Notes: a model not told the origin generated them from the letters alone. Shown: positions 19,197-32,016, numbered from the stretch's first letter. The stretch is DNA of 64,000 nucleotides from Isoetes taiwanensis (GCA_021234155.1 JAJEKV010000107.1:1-64000), one strand, 5' to 3'. Translations and numbers: made by a program.

Positions 19197-22100
19197 GTGA
19201 GGGATAATTGCTTGCCACATCGTGTCTTCACAAAGCCATCATCCTCATTGTCGGATATGGTATTATCAACGTCATCATCCTCGTTATCTTTATCATCTCA
19301 TCAACCAAGTAGGAAACGAGCTAGGCGAGACCCAAGTAGAGCTTTTTATCTCCATCGGCGCAGTTGTTGGTGCAACAAATGTAAAGGCAAGTCTAATCGT
19401 TCCTATCGTATCCGACAAGAACATGAAGCAAGATTTGGTCTTTGTCAGAGCCGACCAACCCAACCTGATAAAGGACATGATCTCGATCAAGGGGAAAATA
19501 TTCATTTTATTTAGACATAAGTTTGTGGTCTTCCCATTAATTTTATAGATTGCAATTTTATCTTCGTTATTTTCTATAGTTACTTTTGATTCTAGTCATT
19601 GTGTTCATGTAGCCCTCGGATGAAGCGTCTTAATGTGGATGGCGAGGCATATAAGGAAAAGACCACATATCTTCATGATGAAGCAAGCAAACCATTGTTC
19701 CCTAATGCCCGTGTTTCTCGCCTTGCAACATGCATGTTGATTCTAAATCTCCAACACAAAGTTGGTTGGAGCAACAACAGTGTGTCCGAACTTTTTAGGT
19801 ATATATTCTTTTGTTTCGTGTGAATGTGAAAATTACAGAAGTATGACTATTTGATATTTTTATAGCTTGCTTGATAAGATATTACCAGATGGGCACTGTC
19901 TTCCAAAATCTAGGCGGGAAGCTAGAGAGTTATTACATTCTTTTGGACTGGAGTATAACATCGTGCATGCATGCATTAATGATTGCGTGTTATTTCGCAA
20001 AGACTATGCAACTCAAGAATCATGTCCAAAATGCAAGGAAGCACGATATGAAGAAGGTAGAAAATCAAAGGTGGCACGAAAGGTACTACGTCACATGCCT
20101 ATAATCCCTCGCCTTCATCGCATGTTCCGATCATCAACACTTGCAGAATTCATGGATTATCATGCACGCCATCGTAGTATTGATGGAAAAATGAGGATCC
20201 CTGCCGATGGAGCCTTGTGGAAACAGATTGAAGAGAAGTGGCCCATATTTGCATTGGAACCTCGCAATATTAGGCTTGGGCTAGGTATTGATGGTGTTTG
20301 TCCATGGGGTTCTATGTCATCCTCACATAGTGTGTGGCCTGTAGCTGTTATAAACTATAATATCCCACCATGGTTGGCAACAAAACCTGGCTACATCATG
20401 TTGACTTTGATTATTCCAGGTATGCGTGTGCATATAATTTTATATATACTACATATTAAGCATAAAATGGAATTTGGCAGGAAAATTTAAAGTTTTGAAT
20501 ATGGACGTCTACTTGGAACCTCTAGTGGAAGAACTTGAGGTTTTGTGGAAGGGAGTGCATATGTATGACATTTCTAAATCTCCACATGACTTTACATTCC
20601 ATGGGATGTTATGTTTTACTCTTCATGACTATCCAGGTTTTTCCGAAGCTTCAGGTATGCATGTACTAAGTGCTATTTACATCAATATTTGATTATGATT
20701 ATTCTACTTGATTTGTCTTTTGTTCTTATTGCAAGTTTGCAAACAAGTGGTGCATGTGGGTGTCCTTGTGGGACCAGTTTAACGTCTTACAGGTCAAAGC
20801 ATCTAAAAAAGCAGATATATGGCATAAAAAGTATTTGGCAGAGGGACATCCTACACGTGGGTCTGATGAGACGCCAAAGCCAAAGAGATGGACACCCAAG
20901 GATTGGTTGGATGCTTGGCAGCAATTGAATCTCAATGCAAACTATTTGACTAGTTATGAAGATGCCAATGCAAAACTTCCTCCTGGAATGAAGCGGATAT
21001 CTATTTTTTATAGGTTGGAGTATTGGAAAGACTTGGAGCTGGTCCATTTACGTGATCCTATACACATTTTCAAGAATGTTGGTCATTCTCTTTGGCAGCA
21101 TTTAATAGGTGAATGTGAAACCTTGGCTGCTAGGTTGGATCTGAAAGAGCATAAAATAAAAAAGAAATATTGGCCCATCGAGAGGAAAGGCAAGAAAACT
21201 CTAACATGGAAACAAGGTGCATGGGTTCTAGGAAAGAAAGAACAGGTTGAAGTAAATAAGAGGATAGCAAAGGTGCGTACACCAACTGGATATGGTGCAT
21301 CTTTGAGAAAAGCATTCACGAAAAAAGGCAACCTCACTGGGTTAAAGACACATGATTGGCACAAGTTTCTTCAGGTATACTTTGATTATTGTACTTTTGT
21401 TTTTTTGTGATAAATTATATTGGAATATATGCAATGATACTAACACGTACTTTGCAGCATATACTTCCATGTATAATAGGAGACTTCTTGACCCCACAAG
21501 TAAGAAGCATTATATTCCGACTGGGAAAATTTGCAAGATGGGTCTCCTCCAAAGAAATTGAAGTGGCTGAGATATCAAAAGTAGAGGAGGAAGTGATTGT
21601 ACTGCTTTGTGACATTGAAAAAGAATTTCCGACCAGTTTTTTTGATCTACAGGTACTACTAGACAAACTCTATATAGTTATGCAATTTTACTTCTATAAA
21701 TTATAAGTGCAAATAACAATGTGCTTATATACATAGGTACATCTGTTGATACATATTCCAAATGAGATAAGATTGGCAGGACCTGCTCCTAGCAGGTGGA
21801 TGTTTTTCTTAGAGCGCTACATGAAGGTACTCAAAAGTTTTGTTCGTCAAATGGCAAAACCAGAGGGTTGCATGGCTGAAGGTCATCTTATACAAGAAAC
21901 ACTATTTTATCTAAGCGATGCCACTACCTCTTGCCATCCTGATGGTCCTAAATTAATTATGGGAGAAAGAAGAATCCAAGGAGATTACATCAGAAGTATT
22001 ACAAGGTAATGGAGTAGAACGAAGCCTAAGTGATGACATGCTTCTTGCGGTAAGCACGTTTGTTCTTAATAATGCTGCAAGTTTACAACCATGGAGGGAG

Positions 22101-22229
22101 TTATATGAAACTGCTAAGGAGGATGCACAAAGAATGTTAACATGGCGATCGATAGGACAATATATGCCAGATGTTATGAACAGTGCATGGTTGTTGGCTC
22201 GTATGGACGAAGCATACCTTATAAGGTAA
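19197..22229 (+). CDS. CACTA (En/Spm) transposase, TNP2/Transposase_21 family
   Basis: The main transposase of CACTA elements, which cuts at the element ends. Exons with GT-AG borders and matching phase: about 19197-19512 (zinc-ribbon-like CWCNKCKGKSNRSYRIRQEH), about 19611-19798, 19864-20419, 20481-20654, about 20737-21374, 21458-21652, and 21737 onward. The diagnostic core is in exon 3: LPDGHCLPKSRREARELLHS, ACINDCVLFRKDY, CPKCKEARY, PADGALWKQIEEKWPIFA, NIRLGLGIDGVCPWGSMSSS, WPVAVINYNIPPW. Later blocks also fit: DPIHIFKNVGHSLWQHL, GLKTHDWHKFLQ, LAGPAPSRWMFFLERYMKVL, KPEGCMAEGHLIQET. A frame change is needed near 21990 to reach the last block (SDDMLLAVSTFVLNNAASLQ), which stops at 22227-22229. 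No ATG is certain; 19257 is a candidate. CACTA terminal repeats were not found. Confidence 0.82.
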
Positions 22230-22379
22230 TGCACCATTTGCATTACCTTATAAACTGAGATAGAGTTGCACAAGAACTAGAAAGTAGAACATATGATTAA
22301 TTTTTATGCATTCGTATGAGATGGAGGTTCCTTGTTGTTGTGGACTCAGACTCATCCCGTTTTGTCTTTCTGCATAGGT

Positions 22380-22740
22380 GCCTAACACAAAGAGGGCATT
22401 GAAAATTGTGCAAATGCCATTTCTAGTGATGTTATATTGGCTGCAGAATATCTACATCATGTCAAGTCATGCTACATACACTGGCATTCGGTCCATTGTA
22501 GAATGCCATAGAATAACACATAGCATATTTCACTATAAATTCATGGTTGAACTCGTTGGCCATGGCATGTGTTTCGGAGACGCAAAACACATATATTGAC
22601 TGCCATGCTACTTGATGTTTGTAGCTGGAAGACCTTTCTTAGGCTTTCCAGGATGGGGCAACATTGAGCTTGCAGAACGATGTTTTTATGATATTGTGCA
22701 TTTGGATCCTAGTTCAGAATCTATCCTTATAAATCACTAG
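22380..22740 (+). pseudogene. PPR protein C-terminal (E-motif) remnant
   Basis: One frame reads ITHSIFHYKFMVELVGHGMC and FGDAKHIY, matching the usual PPR text of the form I.PSIEHY..MVDLLGRAG.L.DA. After a frame break, 22648-22740 reads GNIELAERCFYDIVHLDPSS followed by ESILINH and a stop; this is the PPR E motif (H/GNIELGE....LDP). It is on the same strand and in the right order to be the lost C-terminus of the PPR pseudogene that breaks off near 12690. The part before 22480 is uncertain. Confidence 0.7.
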
Positions 22741-23600
22741 TTTACCGATGATGTACAGTTGTGTCATCATTGGATAGTGTTGTTGCTCTTGATTATTAAT
22801 GTGTGCTTTTGCATGGCCGTACGATAATGATTCCTTGGACAGTTTCTTTCTTGAATAGAGAAAGTTTATTCAACTTCTAAGGTGTTGTAGAAGGCAGTAA
22901 ATAGGCCCATTCTTTATCTAGACTGGAATATGAGTTAATCATGTCTCCAAGACAACAGGTTCTTGAAGATTTTAAAGTAGCTTGCATTCCTTTTACACGC
23001 TAGAGCATATGCAGGCATGTTTGTGCTTATCACTCTAGCATACTTGCTTCTGCATGTTAAACAATTACAGATTAGAAATGGGAGACAGTTAAATTGGAGC
23101 CATAAGGACGACTTTCCATTAGAGTTAATTTCATCTTTGAAGAAGTGTGCTATTGAACTTTTTTGGGTATCATGGAAATAGTTTTTGTATGTTGCATTAG
23201 TTGCTTACTGATAATCTGTAATTCTCAACAGGATTACATGGAAGTTGTTTGCCTTGATGGTGGGGATGGCGAAAGGGCTGGTGCTTATGCTCTTACACCT
23301 GCAATTCATTTAGAGATTTACCCAACTGCGATGCTGAGTGTGGTGGCAGATCAAACCATAATCAGAGACCATACAACATTTAAGTCTAAGCTAATCTAGT
23401 TAGAACACAATACATCGTGTTTTGCTTGAAGTTGTAAAGGACTAAAACAGCTATAGCACAAGTTAGCAGTGTCTTAGTGGAACTTGCATGTGCAACTAGC
23501 ATTTCTGCTATGACATTGGGCAATAAATAATTGAAACTTGAGCAATGCTCTAGATGTAGTTGTTTCTGTCTAATAAAAATTTGGTTGGCTTATCTTTGTA
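22741..23600. other. No convincing gene
   Basis: Mostly AT-rich. At 23232-23399 an acceptor-like ctcaacag precedes an open stretch (DYMEVVCLDGGDGERAGAYA, LTPAIHLEIYPTAMLSVVAD) that looks protein-like but is unrecognised. It could be one exon of a broken gene. Confidence 0.3.
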
Positions 23601-23606
23601 AGAGAG

Positions 23607-24240
23607 TTGCTAGTTCGAGTTCCTACTCTTCACAAAGGAAAAGCAATACTTTCTGTCGTCCAAAAAAAGCCCCATACAGCCTCTGCTTCAGAAAGTAAAA
23701 GATGGGAAATGGTTTTCCTTAAATCTGCCGAGAATGAAATGGCTGTAAGGGAGCTTCAAATGCATAGGAAACGCTCCATTTTTCATCATCACAACAACAT
23801 AAAAAAGGGATTGTTACCAGAAATTCACAACCCTGGTGTGATTTATCAGGATATAATGCTTACGTTCTTGAGCCTAGTTTTGCGGTCTTGATCTTTAACC
23901 CAACATGGAAAGTAATATTTTCCCCACGGGGCAAAACAAAGGCCAACATGTATTGAAATACGCCTAGGTTGAGAAGGGACACTTTATATTATTGTTTTAT
24001 AATGGACTTAAATATTTAGAATGGCATTTAACTGCGATATCAAATTATATATAAAACATAGTGCAAGAAACATGAAACTACTCTGCTATATAGATATGCA
24101 GGAAACTCTATCTGCAGAACAGAGATATTCTAATGAGAGATATGAAAACAACTATTAGAAATTTCGTCACACCTGCATCTGCAATGCTAATTCAAAAATA
24201 GTATCTTTCCTAATTTTAATTGCATAAATAGTCCTAACAG
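23607..24240. other. Unrecognised open stretch and AT-rich DNA
   Basis: 23607-23891 stays open (KGKAILSVVQKKPHTASASE, ENEMAVRELQMHRKRSIFHH) without a match to any family I know. The rest shows nothing. Confidence 0.25.
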
Positions 24241-24780
24241 ATTTTGACAATGTTCACAACGAAAAAGATGCTCCAATACCCTATAAAATACCCTGCAAAT
24301 ATGCCTATAAAATCCCCCTTTTCCGTCGAAGAACAGGGGATAAAATGTATTTTTCGAATCGGGGTATTTGGCCACAATCCCCCTTTTCCTCATTTGTATG
24401 ATAATACTCCCGTTATGCTAGTGTCGCAATCCCCCAGTCAAAGAATGTGAATTCATACCCTGTTATAATCCGTAAGATAATACCCTATTCAGGTAATACC
24501 TTATTTCAAATCATACCCTATTATCATTTGCAAAATAATACCCCGTTTCAAATAATACCCCATTCCAAATAATTCCCTATTTTAAATAATATCCCATTCC
24601 AAATAATTCCCTATTTTAAATAATACCCCATTCCAAATAATTCCCTGTTTTAAATAGTACCCCATTCCAAATAATTCCCTGTTTCAAATAATACCCCATT
24701 CCAAATAACATACCCTGTTATCATTCATAGGATAATACCCTATGACACCATAAGAAAATACCCTGTTATCATTTGTAAGT
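24241..24780. repeat. 34-bp minisatellite and ATACCC-rich flanks
   Basis: The unit around ATACCCCATTCCAAATAATT repeats with exact 34-bp spacing; CATTCC starts at 24561, 24595, 24629, 24663 and 24697. Flanking sequence has looser AATACCCTGTTATCATT repeats. It is composed largely of C-run plus AT blocks and resembles 27700-28150 in style, so both may be parts of one old element. Confidence 0.88.
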
Positions 24781-26068
24781 TAATATATTTCAAAAATAAG
24801 TTGTTAAGTAACAACTTGAGCAGAGTTAATTAGTAACAAATTGACAAAGTGTAATAAACTGATCACAAGAAACAAATCTGATATACATAAGATGCCATGT
24901 CCCGATAAAGAGAGAATTGAAATAGGTACCTCTGTTTTGTAAAAAGAGAATTTAAGCATAAAGAGAGAATTGAAATTTTGTAAAGTGTAAAATGATACAG
25001 TTTAGCAGAATTCAGAAATATACGTTGAGCCTCCAGTAGAGAGCTTAGGTGTTGTCTACATGTGCCAAATCTTCCATCCAGCATACAGCTAGCTTGTACT
25101 CGTCATGTAAAATATGCATCCAAACATCCAAACTACAAAGAGATTGGAGATGCAAGACCGATTACCTGTAACCAAACAGACCAACATTAGCAAAGAAATG
25201 GTAATGAGGCAAGGGTTAACAGGTAAGCAGTGGTCTTGGCATGGCTCATCGCCCTTCACCAACCATAATTCAATTTAAAACAGTTACCATGATCAATTTA
25301 CATCTCTACGTATACTACAAAGTAGTAAATACCAACCATAACTAGTTCAAGGAATGCAAGATCCCTCCATTTCTGCAAATCCACCAGTATTTGATGTACC
25401 CAAGCCAATGGCAAGTTCATTTGCATGCCATGCAGTTGTATTTGAGTGAAACTGTATCAAGATTTAATGCAGTAATGGCTTAGAAGATAGGTCCATGCTT
25501 GAATTTAAGCCCCACATCACAGGTTCATATAGACATCTAATTATGTCCTGCATGTCAATGTGCTTAGGGGAAAAGTCAGTATTTATTAAATTATCAGAAA
25601 CGAATCCATTCATGTTCTACAATATTAAAATGGTGGTGGGTCTGTTTATGATTTTATACCACCTTGCATTTCCTGTATCTGCATACCAGTTATACACGCC
25701 ATATTTCACTTCAATTTATTCTCAAGAAAAACTGTGGCATATGAGTCTCAAACAGCAAGGTATTGTACTTAACCTTCTCAAGTGGCATGCAGAACATGAT
25801 AGAGTAAATCTATGGCTCTGTGATCATTATTCTATACAAATTAATCATATCCCTCTGTACCTAAGCATAGAAACATGCCGTACAAGAGATTACTCTACAC
25901 GCAGTGTGCACGAATTTCCTACAACAAATTAAGGCAGATAAACTAGGCAAAAACTAGGCAGATCTGCATATGCCCTTCAGAGTATTGGGGAAATTTCGTC
26001 TGGCACTTTAAGAGTGGATTGCTCAATGCAAAAAGCAATGTAAAATGGAAACTACTACTAAGAGAAAC
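24781..26068. other. AT-rich, no supported gene
   Basis: A direct repeat of AAAGAGAGAATTGAAAT occurs near 24906 and 24960. The 145-residue + strand frame at 25495-25932 has no recognisable motif and an ordinary AT-rich composition; I would not call it a gene. Confidence 0.3.
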
Positions 26069-26376
26069 CTGGTTGAGCTGAAGCTCCTCTACTTCCTCAA
26101 AATCGTCAGCATCCAATGGAACATCGTCCACAGCTTCTGGAGCAGGAGCACTGTTCGTGCCATCTTCATTTGGCCGCAGGATGTGCCACTCTTTTTTCCT
26201 CCTGCTTGCATAGTGCGTTAAGATCAATGCATGCAAGCCTGTTCAGATCCAAATGATCTTACCAGATCCCAAACCGATGGGGAATATCAGGATGTTTTGA
26301 ACATTGCAGCCAGATCAAGGCTTGCATTCTCAATTAAATCCATCAGATCCTGCCTTGTTTGCTTGGGTTTAGCCAT
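26069..26376 (-). pseudogene. Two-exon fragment of an unknown - strand gene
   Basis: ATG at 26376 (after gcttcac) opens MAKPKQTRQDLMDLIENASL and, after one frame slip near 26297, HPDIPHRFGIW up to a donor (CTG|gtaaga) at 26263. The second exon 26201-26069 joins in phase after gcaag/cag and reads KKEWHILRPNEDGTN followed by an acidic tail (DVPLDADDFEEVEELQL), ending at a donor (CAG|gtttct). No following exon was found. The phase match supports a real gene that has lost its 3' part and gained an indel. The family is not recognised; a transposon-encoded adaptor or transposase N-terminus is possible. Confidence 0.45.
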
Positions 26377-27699
26377 GTGAAGCGCCAAAACCGCTGTCGA
26401 GCAGAGCCATACTGTCAAGCAAAGCAAGAAACCGAGCAGTTTTTGTATCCCTGTATGCCGCTAGAGAAAGCTCGAATACATATGTTATGCTTCCTTGTTC
26501 TTCGTCCTCTGTTGCGCCAGATTGCCGACCCAGCAGAACAAAGCGACACTGATTTCTTGTTCCCAAATGCTCAACATACCTATTTCCAAATGGTCTGCTG
26601 CAGCATGTCGGCCATCTGCCTTGAGGCTTTTCGTTCTTGATTACTTTCTCAGATTAGCATGTGTACATGCTCTAATGCAAGCAGACCTGATCGTTGCCAA
26701 ATCCGGCAATGCCCAATCCCGCTACCAGAGCCATCATGAGCCGGAGTGATGCAGATTCGATTAGCTGTGCTTTGTGCCCTAAAAAAACCAGACCAGACCT
26801 AATCGTGGACGTTTTTGATAAAACTGGATTTCCAAGTTTCCAATGGTTGGAAAAACTAAACCAAGTTGTATACAAGGTTAAAAAATGCTAACTGAAATGG
26901 ACACAACTTTTCTTTAACATAATTAAACCCTTAGATGCACCATTTCACTTATTTTTGCATAGGGAGCTTACTTTCCCCCTAGATCCTTACCTAAACCTCA
27001 CAAATATCCTTAAGAGAATTTTATGGGTGCCAGCCAAAATGGGCTACGAGGGCCGAAGAATATTCTATGTCAATATGTTAATGTTGTGCCAGCAACTGCC
27101 TGTTGCCTCCATCATGTGTTATGACCAACCCACATAATAGTTTATCTGGTATAATCATCTAGACACTTACCAAATATTCACGATGCCATGTTTCTTCTAT
27201 GTGCCATTATGTGGAAAGACCAATTAGACTGCTGTATCATGCATAAGATGCTTAGTCATCGTGTGACATGCCATGTGGAGAAAGATGCTTTTTTTAAGGT
27301 GAGAGCCAAGATCAAGCGCCAAGATACCATACATACAAGAGTGCTTTTTACTACAACTTTCCTTGAGGCTGAGAAAGGTAATCCTAGTGAGTACGCACTC
27401 AAGCAGATACATGAGCATCTTTGGTTAGCAGTTGGTTGTAGAGACAACAGAAAAGGAATTATTTGGGTTCCATCTGTAGGAACAACATGGATTCTTTCTT
27501 TGGATGAGACCTCTTTGAAGGCGTAGTTTATCAGTTGTTTAGTCCAAAAAATCATTCTTATTTCACATCGTGAAGGTACGGTTCTGGCTTGTGAGCTAAT
27601 CCGATCACCTACATATGACCATTTAATATATTGAAAGTAGATAGTATTTTGGAAATGCAAACTGACTTGAGTAAATATTTAGCCAGTATACAGCGATAA
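26377..27699. other. Upstream region and unrecognised open frame
   Basis: 26377-26700 may be 5' UTR or promoter of the - strand fragment. At 27188-27526 a + strand frame (RAKIKRQDTIHTRVLFTTTF, GNPSEYALKQIHEHLWLAVG) looks moderately protein-like but is unknown. No other feature seen. Confidence 0.3.
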
Positions 27700-28150
27700 A
27701 TTCACTTTTAATTGAAAATACCCTTTTCCTTGAAACTACCCTTTTGCTAGAAAATACCCTGGTATTTATTGCAATCCTCTATTTTGTTGGTAATTTCCCT
27801 TTCATTCAATCCCCTTTTATTTGAAAATACTCCAATCCATTTGCAAATTCCCTTCTGAACTAGTCCCCCTTTCTTGAAAATAAGCAAATTCCCTTTTTGA
27901 ACTAGTCCCCTTTCCTTGAAATTACCCCAATCTATTTGCAAATTCCCCTCTGACCCAATCCCCCTTTCTTGAAAATACCCCGATGTGCATTTGCAATCCC
28001 CTATTTCTACCAATTCCCCCATTAGAATATACTCTTTTTATTCAAGAATCCCCCCTTTCTACTAATCTCCCCCATACGATATACCCTTTTGTTCAAGAAT
28101 TCTCCATTGCAAAGAAAATAACCCATTGCTCTCGAGTCCCCCAGTTCCTC
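27700..28150. repeat. Degenerate ~50-bp tandem repeat
   Basis: Units of the form TTGAAAATACCCCAATC..TTTGCAAATTCCC.....GTCCCCCTTTC recur near 27818, 27870, 27918 and 27969 with many differences. Stop-free - strand frames across it are artefacts of the repeat (KGGLVQKGNLL-like). Confidence 0.7.
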
Positions 28151-29229
28151 AATGGGGGATTCTCCAGGGGATGTGAGCACCTTTTTCGTAGTGGTTATAT
28201 GTGCAGTCAGTCATTCAAAAAACAACGGATGCTGCCTAGAAAAACATCACTTCATACTCAAAATGTACATGAATTTTCACTGCTGTTTTAGCTATTCGCA
28301 ACTTAGTAGAGGCAATTTCGGAAGACGCACCTCAATTTCTAGCTTGTAAGAGGATTAATTAACCAAGATGTGAAAAGAGGCTTTCACCATTGATGTTGAG
28401 AAGTGGTCTTACAAATACACTTTTGCGTTGCGGCATCCTATGGGAAAGCAGCAATAAGTTGCAGAACACGGACGAAACAATGCCTAGAAACCAAAAGTTT
28501 TATCTCCTTGCAGCTTTAAAAGAGCAGGCATTTGAAGGATTCTTTGAGTGCCCATTATTCTGAGTTATGGGATTATAGACCTCTGTACCATGCACTTGAC
28601 ATAATCCTTTTGCTTCAGCAGACCAAACAGAGGAGAGCCATTAACAGTTTTTTGCTTGGTTTTTAGCAGGGTTGCCTAACCTCCCCTGCCCACTTTCCTG
28701 CGTTCTGAGCTATGCCACGTGTCCTGCCACGTCGGCTGTTTTCCATCTCAACCATTAGTTTCCCTAATTTCGCATCGGACGGCCATGAAAATTAGAAAGT
28801 CCTTGAAAAATCTTCTTCTCTGTTCGCACGCGGCCGATCCGTTAGGGTATGGTAGACCTGACTCCCTTTGGTGTTTATCATGTGCAAGCATAGATGCATC
28901 ATTCGGCAGGGCTTCTGCTTGCTCGACTTTCTTCTGCAAATATCCGATGCCCTGTGACGGCCATGGTTTTGATGGGCGTATTGGAGGGGCCTATCAATAA
29001 GGATATGGATGATAATCCTCTTTCCATGCAGTGGTCGAATAGTTTATTTTAGGGTTCTTGAGTGTAGTCCTTCCCGCTATTGTAAGCCATGGCAGATCAT
29101 CCGAATCATGCCAAAAAGAAAAAAATTTGGAGCTGCTAGTAGCAGTCGGCATTCGCAGATTTTGTTAACAGGTTTGGATGCCATTTATGCAAAAAAATCT
29201 TAGGGCCTATTTCGTTTTTTGTTCTTTGG
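28151..29229. other. Unassigned sequence with G-box-like motifs
   Basis: 28700-29000 is more G+C-rich than its surroundings and contains GCCACGTGTCCTGCCACGTC (28715-28734), with one perfect G-box CACGTG and a second ACGT core. It could be promoter and 5' UTR of a lost gene cut off by the retrotransposon at 29230. Short frames near 28791 (MKIRKSLKNLLLCSHAADP) and 29109 are not convincing. Confidence 0.3.
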
Positions 29230-32001
29230 TGTAACGGACCTGGCCACCTAATGGTTCAGTATACGCATTTGTGTATGGTACGTATATGAGTTATATATGT
29301 ACTTGTGGCATGCATGCAGCATGGGCTCATGTAAACAAAGGGTTTACAAAATAAGGCAATATTGGAAAGAGGGCTTTTGGTGGTACGTGAAGCTCTTTGC
29401 AAGAGAAGGCTATTTGGGAGTATCAAAGCAGAGAAGCATTGGAGCTTATCAAAGTTGGAGACGGAGAACGGAACTGCACCAAATCTTCTCTTATCAGGTG
29501 GGGTTTTGAATTCTAAGGATTCAATTGAGGCTTGCATGGTCTGCTAAGAGTTAAATTGCATATGGTAAGAGCTGTGATTGAGAGGTTTTCCATCAGAATA
29601 AGCAATCCGGAGGTGTTTAGGAGGTGTTTGTGGATATAAGAAGTATTAGGATAAGGTTAAAAAGGAGGTCTGAATTAATCCTAATTGGAAAACTATGGGC
29701 TGCACTAAAGGGTTACATTCTGCAACAAAATCGCAACAAAATCGTCACATGTGGAACTGGATCCTCTTGAGACTCTTGGTAATGACCTGGAACACATCGA
29801 TTTGGCTTGCTAAAGGGCCGAAATTGGAGAAGCAATAGTTGTTTGGCTGAAATTAGAGGTGGAAGTAGTTGTTGGATGGTGACCGTAGCTCAAAAAAACA
29901 GCCCAGAATGACTTAGAACTGCCATAAAATGATGTGAATCTCTTATGGGTCTATCAGGATAGGCTTTAGCAGCAATAACGAACCTGATTATGGAGGTTTT
30001 GATCAAGATTGGGGGCTGCCGGATCTGTTTCAGAAGCCCAATCTATTTGTTGCTGCTGGATGAATTTTGATTGGAAACCACTTGGGTCAGGTCGATTTGG
30101 GGCTGGAACAGGCCGATTTCCCTGTGGGTCACTGGTATAGAGAGAATCCATGCCCAAAATCATAGCCAAAAGAGGCCGATTTCTCTCTTTGTTTCTCTTT
30201 GTTTTTCTGCTGTAACTTTTGTGGTCTTCTTTGTTTGTTAATTGTCTATATTTGAATTTGTTAATTGGTGCTTGTAACAAGTTGTTATTTTTAGGATACA
30301 TAAAGATAAGAAAGGGAACATGAAAGTATAAGGGGTTGGGATCTAGCAAGCCATCCACCGAGTAAGTGAAGGCAAGCTTGGGTAAAACAAAGAGACGAAG
30401 ATATGTAAGAACTGGTTTTTTCATGAAAAATGATGCATAATACAGAATAAGATGTAATTCTAAGATTCAAAAGTCTAGAACCCTTGAAAATTGGTATTTC
30501 TTAGCTCTTGGAGATGGGATTCAGTCTAGGGATCAGTTGACAGATATTATATGCAGTTACGGTCACGAGACCTTAGAGATTTTTAAGCCGAAAGTGGAGG
30601 AATTTTGAGTTTTACATTAGACGCATTAATAAATCCCTTAGCTAAGGAAGGTGGGTTTTTAATTGAAATATTAAAAACCTTAGCTAACAATTGTTAAAGA
30701 TAAATTAAAGAGTGGAACCTTGGAGATCAAGTGAAGTTGGGCCGAGAGAGAGCAATATGAGGTATATGGAGCGTCCAGATGAGGCTATGGCATGGAGCAC
30801 TGCAAGTCTAAGTGTATATCTATAAGTTTTTAAGTTGTTGAGCTATATTTTATCAGAGGCATCATAGCTAATGGATTATCCTCATGGGAGAATGGTCCTG
30901 AGGTAAGTTTGCATTGTTTGGAATGTTGTTTTTCCTTGTTCAGTGAAGAACATAGGTATGGGAGCTACATCAATGATAGTTAGGCTTGTGACTTCCTCAA
31001 CATGTTTGGATCAGTAAGTTAGCTACCTCAACATGGGCAAGTTGTACAGGCAACATCGGCAAGAGTATGATCTAGGCACATTTATAGTAAATTCTCTAAT
31101 GAACGCACATGTTATGGTCTTGCATTGTTCCACTGTCGTTCTTGATATTATGTTATGTACTTGGAACCTCCGGGGTCGGACTTCTAGGTTCGATGGCCTA
31201 GGTTGCTCCGGCATGCTCATGTTCATCTGTGATTCTCTGTGGTTCTTGTGCTCTGTGACACCGGGCGTAGTTTCCCTGATCAGGATGCTATGTCAACTCT
31301 TGTGACTCCATGGTAAGAGGTCCTCCAGCGCCAGACGTGGGCTGGGAAGGGTATGCGCATACGAGGTTCACCCCACCAACTCCGCCAACGGGGCTCGGAA
31401 TGTGAGCTGGCCGGGCATTTCTCTGCTAACAGGGCCTGCATGTAGGCTGGCTGAGCTTCCCATTGTCCCGGAGCTATGTGTCATGATGGTTTGGTATTTT
31501 TGACTATGTCTTTGCTTCTGATGTTCATGTTGCTATTTCCTTGGATTATGTTGTCATTGTCTTAGCACGGTACTCACGTAGGATTTTCCGTCTGTGTTTA
31601 TGCTTATCCGAGATTTCCAGAGTATTCCATGCATGCAGTGGCAGCCAGGGATCCCCACTTAGTCACGAGGACTAACCCCAATGAATGCATGTGCAGTGAA
31701 TAAGCAAGGGATGGCAGCGGTGCAGCTGAGGATCATGGTTGAGCGAAGCTCCTGGGTTGAATTGTACACAATTAGATGTTATATTTGTTGAGAATATGGA
31801 TTCTTTGGATGTTAATATTTTCTGATTATATTGAGATCATAAGTATTTTGCTTATTGAGTTTTGAGCGTGTCATTTCAACTGTGCAAGAGGAAGATTCAA
31901 ATCTTCACCATATCCAATTGTTTGTCACACCAACCTAGAATTAGCACAGTATTGACAAGATCCCGAGTTGCCTAGAGGGTCAACTCGGCAGGCTCGTCAC
32001 A
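29230..32001 (+). repeat. 5' LTR (2,772 bp)
   Basis: TG...CA ends; it is repeated at 32304-33182 plus 44204-45898. It has no long coding frame; the 93-residue frames near its start occur identically in both LTRs and on the opposite strand, so they only reflect LTR identity. Transcription signals should lie here but none is certain. Confidence 0.87.
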
Positions 32002-32004
32002 GTT

Positions 32005-32016
32005 TGGTATCAGAGC
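32005..32016 (+). other. Primer binding site, initiator-Met tRNA
   Basis: TGGTATCAGAGC, complementary to the 3' end of plant initiator methionine tRNA, lies three bases after the 5' LTR. This is the standard reverse-transcription priming site of plant LTR elements. Confidence 0.93.

Noticed and set aside
24555-24724. CRISPR-like regular repeats (34-bp period)
   Set aside because: There are no distinct spacers; the whole unit repeats, and the genome is a plant. It is a minisatellite.
25495-25932. 145-codon + strand frame as a gene
   Set aside because: No recognisable motif, no splice or start context, and unremarkable AT-rich composition.
29256-29537. 93-codon frame repeated identically at 32330-32611 as a conserved gene
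   Set aside because: The identity is explained by the two LTR copies; frames are open on both strands and lack protein features.
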